From contig CM070577.1 of NCBI GenBank assembly GCA_036346355.1, positions 11,159,666 through 11,223,665 on the forward strand: a stretch of 64,000 bases of DNA. Reading direction: 5' to 3'. Below are positions 55,196 to 64,000 of the stretch, one piece after another; position 1 is the first letter of the stretch, and the number at the start of each line of letters is the position of its first letter. Position numbers and translations under genes: made by a program. Source of the stretch: Rhipidocladum racemiflorum (Eukaryota; Streptophyta; Magnoliopsida; Poales; Poaceae). The notes under the pieces were generated by a model. It was not told the DNA's origin. It made no database searches and saw only the letters and a list, made by a program, of their open reading frames with translations.

Positions 55196-55870
55196 CATTC
55201 GTTGCTCTAGGCCAATGTGTCCGTCTGCCAGTATTTGTGCTTCCCAATCTACTTCTTCTATTCCCTCGATTTCTATTTGATTTTTCTTGAAAATCCTCCG
55301 ACGCCCAGTACCGGCACATCCACCTCCAAGCCTCCATGTCCTTCATTATCCAATCGACCGAGCTCTCGAGATACTCTTGTTCTGTCAGGTGTATACTCCT
55401 CGCCTCCGGTCCTCTTCTCATGTTCACCTTCTTCACCCTCTTGTAAAAATTGATGACAGCTTGAATCCGGGCATTGCTGAACGAATCTCCAACAACCTTT
55501 TGTGCCGCCTTGTTGAAGACGCTTTTGGCCTTCTTCAAAAGGCTGTAATCGTCTTCGTTCTCAAGCCGAAACCTCTCCTACATATAATCACACATTGTCA
55601 AATTGTATTTACATTTAAAGCAATACTCAAATAGAGTAAATACATAACGCAAACTCACCCAGAAGCCAGCCCACACTGCGCCCTGACATGTATGGCTGTC
55701 TTCGCCTCCTTCCACGTTCTCCTTCAATGCCCAGTGCTTCCAGTTGTGGGCCGCGAATCTATCCCCACCTGACTCAACTATGCCAGGGTAGTAGTAGCGG
55801 CTAAGGGCTCCCAGCACGGCGTTAACCTTTGTAATGTGGCCCATCCTACCCAACCCGGCTCTTTCCACGC
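55196..55870 (-). pseudogene. conserved core of the CACTA TNPA-like gene (Transposase_24-like)
   Basis: Exon 55870-55659 (GVERAGLGRMGHITKVNAVL ... GAVWAGFW) and exon 55577-55196 (ERFRLENEDDYSLLKKAKSV ... SIHLTEQEYLESSVDWIMKD) have clean AG and GT borders (GTGAGT, GTAAGT). The fit is with the plant 'Ptta/En/Spm' second transposon protein, which in maize En/Spm binds the subterminal repeats. The next exon (about 55128-55018, EKFESGSTPSFVEVYIRG) has a frame conflict at its 3' side. The two core exons are intact. Confidence 0.8.
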
Positions 55871-56129
55871 CTACAACAAAATACAAGACAAAGATGCATC
55901 AAAAGGTAGCTCTATCAACCTCCTATCGGCTACGAGGCGGTTGTCACTTAGCTCATGCTAAAAGAAAAGACATGAAAGATATAATCATTACTGCTCCCAT
56001 GTAGCTCTATCAACCTCCTATCGGCCGGGTTGCATCTCGACGAATCGAGACGGTTTTACTGAAACCTAAAATGCAAATCATTAGTTTATAGACATTACAA
56101 TGTAAATATGGACATTAAATGATAATCCA

Positions 56130-56537
56130 ATACTACACATATACCGATAGTACCCGAAGAAGACCCGCCTCTTCGACCGGGTCTAAGGTCGCCGCTAAGT
56201 TCTGCATCTGCCACGCCTCGGCCTCGGCGTCAGCATCTCAGACCGCTGCCCCACCGCCACCACCCCAACGTCGACCTCCTCGTCGTCCGCCTCACCCATG
56301 TCCTCATCCTCACATCCCACTCCGCCTCGTCCTCAACCCCACTTGCCTCGTCCTCAACCCCCACTTGCCCCTCGTCCTCCTGAGGTTGCTCCTGCGCCTG
56401 TTCTCGTGCCTGCTCATCGAAGCACCTCTGGAGCTGCTCCTGCCGCTGTCTAATCTGCGCAGCCCCAGCAAATATGGCACTGCCAGCCGTCGAGTCCTGA
56501 GCATCAGAACCCCTACTCCTCGACCTTCTGGAGGACG
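56130..56537 (-). pseudogene. 5' exon of the TNPA-like gene, joined to TNPD
   Basis: From about 56537 one frame reads SSSRRSRSRGSDAQDSTAGS, then IRQRQEQLQRCFDEQAREQ and an acidic run: a typical N-terminus of a second CACTA protein. It lies directly against TNPD codons, without its own promoter or spacer. A stop follows near 56230 and more frame noise. Confidence 0.6.
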
Positions 56538-57422
56538 ACCATCAGACGGATGCACCATCATATTCGGGTCTTGGTCCTCACGCTTACCTTCTTTGTGCCA
56601 CCGCATATGTTTCGCTGTTTCTTTTGACATGTACAGCCGTTTAAGCCTATCCGTGATCGGCATGTACCGAAGCTGTTTAGTTGCGACCTTTGTAGTCACT
56701 GATACCCCTTCCTCATCTACCACCTCAACGAATCTACACTTACCGCAATGCATACAATGAGTATCCTTGTCATGATCCTTCCGAACAAAGATGCAATTAT
56801 TCTCGCACACATCAATCTTCTGGTAATTCATCCCCAGGCCAGCCATCAACTTTTTCGATTGGTACAAATCCTTTGGCATCTTGTGGTTAGGCGGCGGGAC
56901 ATCATTCATAAGTTCAAGCAAAGCGTTGAAGCATTTGTTCGAAAAGTTGAACTTCGACTTCATCGACATAAGCCGTGTAACCGCCTGCAAGACGGTCACA
57001 TTGGTCAAGTCATGCAACTTCTCATCCGAGGCGTCAAGTAGCCTATAGAATTCCTTAACCTCCTCCTACCGTGACCCTCCCCGAGTTAAATTCAATCCCC
57101 TGCCAAGATCATCCAACATCTCTTCCATCCGGCCATGATCGTCCCCATGGTCCGACTCAATGGGCTGCCCTGCGGCCTCTCCATGACGGTGCCACACCAA
57201 ATAGTTAGGCATGAACCCGTTTTTGCAAATGTGATACTGCACTATATCCTTGCTGTAGTAGCTGTTATTCTCGCAGAGGGTACACGGGCAATACACATAT
57301 TCAGCTCCTCGAGCGAATGCTTGCTTCAAGAAAGCATCCGTGATCTGCCCCTCATTCCCTTGAGTGGCCCCCATCACTCCTCCATCCGTCATACATCGCC
57401 TTCGATCGTCACCCATTCTCAA
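56538..57422 (-). pseudogene. CACTA transposase TNPD, N-terminal part only
   Basis: 57422-57069 encodes the Transpos_assoc-type domain (FARGAEYVYCPCTLCENNSY, YHICKNGFMPNYLVWHRHGE), with Cys and His ligand-like residues intact. An in-frame TAG at 57068-57066 interrupts it. 57017-56538 continues with the start of the Transposase_21 protein: CENNCIFVRKDHD, CMHCGKCRFVE and KHMRWHKEG, up to DPNMMVHPSDG. There homology stops. The acidic catalytic core that follows in family members is absent, replaced by the TNPA-like sequence. It cannot cut DNA as it stands. Confidence 0.88.
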
Positions 57423-57504
57423 AGCTAAACAAATGAAATGATGTCAACGCATAACCGTGGCTTAGGTGACAAAGACAACCCTGTTAGGCAAGATGTGTTC
57501 TCAA

Positions 57505-58445
57505 CCCACCCAAGAATGGAGGCCGTTGCATGCGACTGTGACGTCTTCTACAAACCGAACGAAATTTCGGCCTAACCTCATTGTTCTCCAAACGCACGCT
57601 GATCTTTGGTGCGTCGGAGAACAACAGGTTATGTGGCCAAAATCACGTTCGGATCGGCCGACACGCCAGTCCCATGCAACAACCAACATTCTCGGCCGTC
57701 CAAAATATTTGGACAATTAGGAACGCGCACCTCACAAGTAAATGTGATATGCGCCGTTCCCGAACGGGTGACGCCTAGGCTCTCTCTTTGTTAAAATCAA
57801 ACCCTAAATCTAACGTTATATACAATGGCAATAGAGAATAAAAATATATAAAATGAGATGAAATAACTTCAAACGAGCACATGTTTTTCGATAAGTGCAA
57901 CTTGTGCAAATACAAAAAAAATATGATATATAGATCAGCTAGATGATGAGCATAGCATAGTAACTCAATTACATGGCCAATGTAATTAAATAACACTAAC
58001 ACATGTTTTTCAGATAAGATCTGTTTAGCCTAACTTGGGCTTACTGAGTTTATAAGCTTAAGAAAAGGTTTAAGTCACATATCTGGATTTTTTTTCCTGA
58101 CTATCCTCATAAGATTAAGTCCCACCTCCAAATTGAAGCTTATACGAGGAGATGGTACATTATCCATCTTGTAAATTCACAACTTAAAAGTCAAGTTAAC
58201 CTAAAAGACTTTTAGGCTTATCTGATTGGTAATTCATCACAGAGATGAAAAGAATGCTCCATGGAGGCCATTGCATGCGACCTATGACGTGCGCTACGAA
58301 CCGAATGAAATTTGGATGGCACAACCCGCTGTTCTCCAAATGCACGCCTGATCGATGCTGGTGCGTCGGAGAACAACAGGGTTATGCGGCCGAAATCACG
58401 TTGGATCGCTCACACATCACAGGCCCCATGCAACAACCAACCTTT
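57505..58445 (-). repeat. ~200-bp direct repeats upstream of TNPD
   Basis: 57505-57715 and 58250-58445 share 'atggaggcc(g/a)ttgcatgcga', 'gtgcgtcggagaacaaca' and 'ccatgcaacaaccaac', roughly 75% alike with indels, in the same orientation. The spacer 57780-58240 is AT-rich and non-coding. Confidence 0.75.
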
Positions 58446-58469
58446 TAACTCTTTAAAACTGGCTTAAAA

Positions 58470-58605
58470 CTAAGTCACCGAAATGTACAAAATTTCGGCA
58501 TGACCTCTCTAGTAAATAGGACATCCACTCAGCAGACAAAAAAAAACATTTGCAGTGATAATATATATATCAATCTCTCAAACCAGAAGGAGACATTCTA
58601 GCAGA
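58470..58605 (+). repeat. 140-bp direct repeat, copy B
   Basis: Partner of 52766-52905, same orientation, with a few base changes and small insertions ('ttcggcatgacc' against 'ttcatgacc'). Confidence 0.88.
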
Positions 58606-59844
58606 TCTTTAATGCAAACACAAGTGATAAGTAACTAATCAACTACAAGCATAAATAATGCAGACATCAGAATAATTAAATAATGTATATTCAAATTTTG
58701 GGGTGTTATAGAAGCAAACAATGCAGATACTGTAATAAATAGGGATACTTCAATTGGCAGTTTTTGGTACAAGGTTGATAGGCTCGATTAATGGATGTAG
58801 TAGTTCCAGCTTTCCATAACTAGTAGTGGGAATGGTAGATTTTAGTAATATCTAGTAAGCTGTGATGAAGTTTTTGATGAATTATTTTTTAAGAAAATGT
58901 TTTGGTCATCTCTATACTCATGAGCATAGGGTAATAAATGCGTAACATCATTTTCTAAAAATTATGTCAAGGATTTCATTCATATGGTACATAAAGAAAG
59001 GCCAATTTCAGTCATGGTACATGGTTTAAACCAGAATTTAGAGATAAGCAAGAGACATACAATATCATTCTAACCATGGGAAGAAAATGCCTAATTCCAA
59101 AACTAAAAAGTCATACAGTTAACCTGAAATCTAGAGTTTTGCACTAAAATGATAACACGTTGGCGGATACTACACACAAAACTGAAAGAGAGAGAAAAAG
59201 AACAACGCCACAACGTTGCTTCACGAATCGTGAATCATGGTGTGTAATTTAAGTAGGAACTAGGAAAAATGGCATCAAAATGCAAAATATAATGTTAATG
59301 TCGTTTTTAGGATAAGAGAATGTTACCTAACAGTATGACATCCTAATCATGGAGATGCCTTCACCGAATGGGAAAACTATTTATAAACCACGTGGTAAAT
59401 ACATAGGCATAAATGAGCTCACGCCATGACACACGTGGAAATTCATGAATCGATGCCTCTTCTATAGTTGAATATGATATTCCATTTGCTCGGATGATCT
59501 CAATGAGAACCATACCTTAAAGTCGAAAGTGGAGGATTACTAATGAATGCCTCCTAACTATATAAAATATCGGTATGGTTGTATTAATCCATCTTGTACA
59601 CATGTTTGATAATTGAAAACAAGTATGCAAACTTTTAGCTCACCTCAACATCACAAATAAATTAAACATCACATATCGTAGATCAACTAAGAAATCACAA
59701 TTATAGCAAAGACAATCTCAGATTCCAAATCACCTTGCAACCATTAATCACAACTAACAAGTTTACACTTTAGGACATCTCCTAGGCATTTCATCAAACA
59801 TGTAGCAAGCACATTGAATCAAATCCCCTCCCACTAATTTAAGG
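58606..59844. other. AT-rich 5' region of the CACTA element
   Basis: No coding frame or repeat termini. On the minus strand this lies between the GC-rich leader and TNPD, so it is probably first-intron sequence. Confidence 0.4.
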
Positions 59845-60215
59845 TTGAAAGCTCACTGTAGGGGCGCCGGGAGGGTGGCGCAGGTGCGGCGGCCGGGAGG
59901 GTGGCGCAGTGGTGCGGCAGCCAGAGGAGGCGGCGCCGGCCGGCTTGGGGAGGGCAATCTGGCCGGGAGGAAGGAGCGGGAGGCACTTGCCTGGCTAGGC
60001 CGCGTGGGATCTAGGGCTACGCCGCAGAGCCGGGAGAGGCCGGTGAGGCGGTGACCAGGGGCGGCGACCGAGGGAGACGACCACGGGCCGGCCGAGGAGG
60101 AGGCGGTCTTGCAGCTGACCTCGGAGAGGCAACCGAATGGGGAAGAAGATGGGGCAGCGCCAGTTTTGGAGGAAGATGGGGCGGCGCCAAGATGAGCTAA
60201 ATCTCGAGCCGAGAA
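59845..60215 (-). other. GC-rich leader exon of the CACTA element
   Basis: On the minus strand this is a CT- and GC-rich block, 'ccgccgcacctgcgccacc' twice, just inside the right subterminal repeats. It is placed like the untranslated first exon of CACTA genes and resembles 39035-39295 in style. Not a protein gene. Confidence 0.45.
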
Positions 60216-60244
60216 GCGCCTTAACCCCTCTGTTTACATACGTG

Positions 60245-60530
60245 GGCTACTTGTGCTCATTTAACTTAATTAAATTCACGCCAAGATAAAAAGCCGATTT
60301 AATTTAAAAATATAAATTCGTGGGTATTTTTGGGCCCATTTAATTTAATTAAATTGCATGCAAAGATAAAAGCCGATTTAATTTAAAATTATAAATTCGT
60401 GGGTATTTTTTGGGCCCACGAATTTAATTAAATACGTGGGTTTTTTTACATACCGACGAATTTAAATGTATAAATTCGTGAGTTTTATGTTGGCCCACGA
60501 ATTTAAAAAAACCCACGAATTTTTCACTGT
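60245..60530. repeat. right subterminal CACTA repeats
   Basis: Copies of 'aaattcgtgggta' and 'cccacgaattta', plus two copies of an ~85-bp unit with 'aaagccgatttaatttaaaa'. Confidence 0.88.
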
Positions 60531-60683
60531 TTCTTGTAGTGATTGTTAAACGTTTGGGATGCTCTTTTGGAAAAAGATAGAGGGCAAGTGGTTTCGATCT
60601 TGATTCTGATTGGGTGTGACCTCTGCTTGTGCCTCCTTGCATTGTGTTATGCCTCCGATTATTGCATATCATCTCTATCCAAT

Positions 60684-60772
60684 CTCTATCCAATCTATCC
60701 AATCTGAAACCTAGAAGTCACAGTCGACTCTATCCAATCTATCCAATCTGAAACCTAGAAGTCACAGTCGAC
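60684..60772 (+). repeat. 44-bp tandem duplication upstream of the gene at 60858
   Basis: CTCTATCCAATCTATCCAATC...GTCACAGTCGA occurs twice back to back, between the CACTA element and the presumed promoter. Confidence 0.88.
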
Positions 60773-60784
60773 TCAACCCGATTC

Positions 60785-60793
60785 TTTTATAAT
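60785..60793 (+). promoter_or_regulatory. TATA-like box
   Basis: CTTTTATAATG is about 65 bp upstream of ATG 60858. This is a weak match and the only candidate in the 300 bp between the CACTA element and the ATG. Confidence 0.35.
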
Positions 60794-60857
60794 GAAAAGC
60801 AACTTCTTCTATAATCCAGAACTTATAATTCAGAAGCTAAATCGATCTGGCCTGACA

Positions 60858-62692
60858 ATGGCTCTGCCGCCCTCTCCGCCGCCCGCCTGCCTCGGTCCAT
60901 CGGCGAAAACCCTAGCGCGAGCGACCTCCTCCCTCCTCGGCCTCCTCCTCGCGTTGCTATCCCCGTCTCTTCTTCGCGTCGGGCTGCCTCCACCGGCGCT
61001 GCCCGTCAAGATCCACCCGCACGTCCCGCCGCTACTGAACGACGCGGAGACGGTCGTGAAGCTGAGCTCGCTTACTACGGAGATCTCCTTCCCCTGCGTC
61101 TCCCCTCGCTCCGGTCAGGTTAGGTTCCCCTCTTCTCTATTTCTTGTTTATGCGAACATCTGATGCGGTGCTCTTGAAAATTTCATGCGCTTAGGTTTTA
61201 ATTGAATTGCCCTTTTGGAGGTCTGCTCGATTGAGCGTAAGGAATCGATCGCACGGGAAATACTCTTTAATTAATGATATATAATATCCCTTTTGAATAA
61301 TTAACAATCACATTCTTGAATTAATGATGTATAATGTCTTGAGCGGTTACCATGTAGATTTTGTCTGTTGGTTTTATCGATTCGAAGACAAAGATCTGTC
61401 TCAGGCTTGCCGTTCGTCTGAAGCTTTACATGGCCGAGGCCATCCTCAAACAGCACTCCATTGCTCGGCATTTTCCTGAACAGAACAAATTTAACGATTT
61501 TTGTTTTGCTTCGCTCACGTTGTAAACTCAGCTCAAATGGAAAAAAGCGTACTGAATTCTTGCAGCGCTTGTTGCCGATGATATATATCACTAAGCTGTC
61601 ACTTGTCACTAATTCCTGCGTGCTCCATTTCCTGGGATCTTTTGGTTCCATGGGAAAGGTTAATTATCTGAATATGAGGCAGTCGAGTTCTATCATTTCT
61701 CTCCTTTGTATTAACCTGCACTGCATGCATATGTGTTAGTTTGGGTTGGGGACTTTCACAAACTTTAATTTCTTCTCCAGTTCACCCTGTTCTTTCGGAG
61801 TCTTTTGTTAATTACCTTCTCTTGTGGATTGGCCGGTGATGGACTGTGAGTTGTACAGACACTGTAATGAGTTACATGAAGTGCAATAGCACACATTGCG
61901 TCTCTATAATGGCCGTAAGATGCATGATCTGCACGTAAGATGCATGATCTGCAGATCATAATTCCAAAACCAAAAATTCATTCTGAAGTCACAGTATTCT
62001 CTATTGGTACCAATGGGTAAACACTGAATGTCACTTGATGCTATAACGTTTGGTTTTAGTTTAATGGATTGGGTCATGCAAAAGCTAAGTGTCAATGTTC
62101 TGTAGTATATTCAAATTGATTTTCTGTATTTTTGATAATGTGAGAAAACCGTCACATTTGCCCGTGCTAACTTGTCAATGTTCTCACTCTTTTTAGAAAA
62201 GTCCTTGTCATGCTCTTCTCTATATGAATTTTTAGTTTCTTGTACTTCCAAATAAGAAAGGAAATCATCACAAGAAATAAGTGTCTTGTTTATGAATTTT
62301 TGGGGGGCAAAATACTGGAAGTCTTCCCTGATTATCATAAGGAGGTTGAAGATCATGTATCCAAAGCAGTATGTTGAAGACCTTGTATACATTTACTGTT
62401 GGTTCGAAACTTAAATAACTACTGTCGCTACTGGATATATTAGTTAAAGCTGAATCCATCTCTTGTAGATGCATGGCTATGTTTGGGTAACTGCATATGG
62501 AAGAAGGGGGATCTAGCTTCAGCAAAGAACTGCTTTTTGTTAGCACCAAGCAAAGTAAATTTTAACCTGGAAGTAGTTTACTAACTTTCCTTTCCTCTGT
62601 TGCCAAATTCTGCAGCATAATTTCATTTTTGCAGGGTGTAGACAAGAAAATACTATGTCAGCTCTCCATGCTTGAAAGAAGTATGGCTCAAG
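60858..62692 (+). CDS. 5' exons of an unidentified gene (continues past the window)
   Basis: Exon 1 60858-61118 (87 codons, ends phase 0 before GTTAGG): a Pro-rich start, a hydrophobic segment at about residues 24-42 (SSLLGLLLALLSPSLLRVGL) that could be a membrane anchor or targeting peptide, then IHPHVPPLLNDAETVVKLSS. Exon 2 62635-62692 after TTTTTGCAG: GVDKKILCQLSMLERSMAQ, ending before GTGAGG. A possible third exon begins after GCAG at 62915 (VNKLLTRLLAGHI in the right phase). Exon 1 is GC-rich like grass first exons. I do not recognise the family. The intron 61119-62634 has no transposon that I can see. Confidence 0.5.
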
Positions 62693-64000
62693 GTGAGGAT
62701 GCCCGTTATATCATATTGTAAGTCCTCGGTTGATAGTTTTTAAGGAATTTTGTAGATTTTATCACCAATTATGTCATTGTCTTAACACCATGATGAATTA
62801 GAGATACTTTTTTTGTAATAAGTACAAAAATTCTGCTAATGTGGAAATGAAACAATCGGTTCGATCTGACATTTCTTTTTTCTAATTATCTTTGAGTGTC
62901 ACCTGGATGTGCAGTAAACAAGTTGTTAACAAGACTATTAGCAGGCCATATACTGGTGGCATTTTATCAGAGCATTGTCTATTAATTGTAATGTTCATAA
63001 TCTGGGTACCATTGTCACATTATGATCTAACTTGTTTTGACTAACAACACTGCAAATGAGCATCCTATATCACTCCATTGGAGCATCTATGCCAGAGATG
63101 AGCAGAATAATGTTGTAACAAATCTCAAGATTATATATGTATTATTGTAGATGGGTGTGACTCATTTCTCCTTGAGTTGGCATATTGACTCATATGGAGT
63201 TATTATCCCTTCATAAATAAAACAAATTGTATTGATTCATTCACAATCTTTTCAATACACAAACCATTCCCAAGTGTGGGATATGGTTAGGTTTCTATGG
63301 ATTTTGAAGATACTTATTTATACTTTCTACCACGATGAGTTTTAGATTCGAGGTACTTTAGAAAGCCATGTCTAAGTTTTCTTATGAGCATATCTCCATG
63401 CAGTTGTCATCACCTGCTGAACATTGGCTATGCTTGATCTGCAAAGATGTGCTGTGTAGTCGTTTTATCAACAACCATATGATGTGCCATTATCAAGAAA
63501 CGGGGCATTGTCTTGCCTTGAGCTTCGTAAATTCTTGAGCCTCGCTTTATCAACTTTCTTGATGCTGCTTGTTCACACAGAGTTTCCGTTGGTTCCATGT
63601 AAAATCGTTCCATTGTGGTGTCGGTACGTTGGGTTTTAAATCTGTCAGACATCTATTGTCATTTGTAGTGATAGATCTGGCTATGCACATTTTCCCAGCC
63701 ATAAGCATTTACTATTGAACTGTGATGGTTTATGCCTACAAAAATGGATTCTTAAAAGAAACACTTTGCTACACTGGTTTGTTTGGTGGAACCAATGGTT
63801 TGTTTGCTCTTCAGTGTAGTGGCACTCAGCACTAAGATGCTTCTTTAATTTTGATTGATGCCTCATCTTCAGCTTTTGGGTTGCTTCAGGTTAACAATTT
63901 TCATTAATATGGTCAAGCCGAGCAGAGGGCGAGCTGCCTTCAGCGATATATCGAATAACAATTTAAAACAACATAGCACACAAATAACAATTAAATATGT
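62693..64000. other. probable intron or downstream part of the same gene
   Basis: AT-rich, no repeat termini and no convincing long frame. Apart from the possible exon near 62915 I see nothing firm. Confidence 0.35.

Larger units (their letters stand above)
51782..60541 (-). mobile_element. 8.8-kb CACTA transposon with a fused, deleted transposase region
   Basis: Ends CACTACAGGAATCAGGGG (left) and, reverse complemented, CACTACAAGAAACAGTG (right); 3-bp duplication ATT at 51779-51781 and 60542-60544. Subterminal arrays of CCCACGAATTTAA and its complement occupy 51800-52210 and 60245-60530. Transcription of both internal genes is on the minus strand, so the right end is the 5' end. The gene order is TNPD-like then TNPA-like, but the catalytic part of TNPD is missing. 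The subterminal repeats are expected binding sites for the second protein. Confidence 0.93.

Noticed and set aside
63428..63652. 74-codon minus-strand frame
   Set aside because: No domain, no promoter signal and AT-rich surroundings; it probably lies in an intron of the plus-strand gene.

Overview
The window is plant nuclear DNA, almost certainly from a grass (Poaceae). It has a GC-rich plant histone H2A gene with a short GT-AG intron and SPKK tails, and it is full of grass-type transposons: Tat and chromovirus-like Ty3/gypsy LTR elements, CACTA, hAT, Tourist, Stowaway and Helitron elements. There are no bacterial-style operons. About three quarters of the sequence is mobile DNA, much of it nested. 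The species cannot be named from sequence alone.

Layout. 1-1305: end of a copia-like LTR. 1306-2525 plus 19326-19391: remnant of an older minus-strand gypsy element. Inside its LTR sits a 16.8-kb Tat-lineage element (2526-19320, target duplication CTTTC). Its decayed gag-pol is on the minus strand. On the plus strand it carries an antisense accessory gene and a second small ORF, and it has a ~93-bp tandem array next to its 3' LTR. A 4.1-kb solo LTR (7878-12002, duplication AAATG) has landed inside it. 19985-30618: a hAT-like element split by a 9.8-kb gypsy element (20169-29993, duplication TGACT). That element has unequal LTRs (2443 and 4622 bp), an open three-zinc-knuckle ORF and only a relic of integrase. 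30700-36880: Helitron, Stowaway, solo LTR (32535-35231), Tourist and a short CACTA element. 37723-37992: a small minus-strand gene. 38510-40765: a deleted CACTA element. 42889-43448: histone H2A. 45700-46362: Tourist-like MITE and a Helitron. 48190-50763: tandem repeats, a decayed ORF pair and a two-exon zf-GRF-like gene. 51782-60541: an 8.8-kb CACTA element (duplication ATT) that keeps both transposon genes but has lost the catalytic part of its transposase. 60858 onward: the first exons of an unidentified gene, just downstream of that CACTA element.

How the parts relate. Host genes here are few and small: H2A, the 89-aa protein, the zf-GRF-like gene and the gene at 60858. None form a pathway. 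The insertion order is readable: old gypsy LTR, then Tat element, then solo LTR; and hAT, then gypsy. Exact target-site duplications define eight elements (two LTR retrotransposons, two solo LTRs, three CACTA, one hAT with one mismatch), and three MITEs have TA, TAA or TTA duplications. The most unusual items are the Tat element with two plus-strand TATA-led units and a satellite-like array, the gypsy derivative that keeps only a capsid-less zinc-knuckle ORF, and the CACTA element in which the start of the transposase gene is joined to the second transposon gene.
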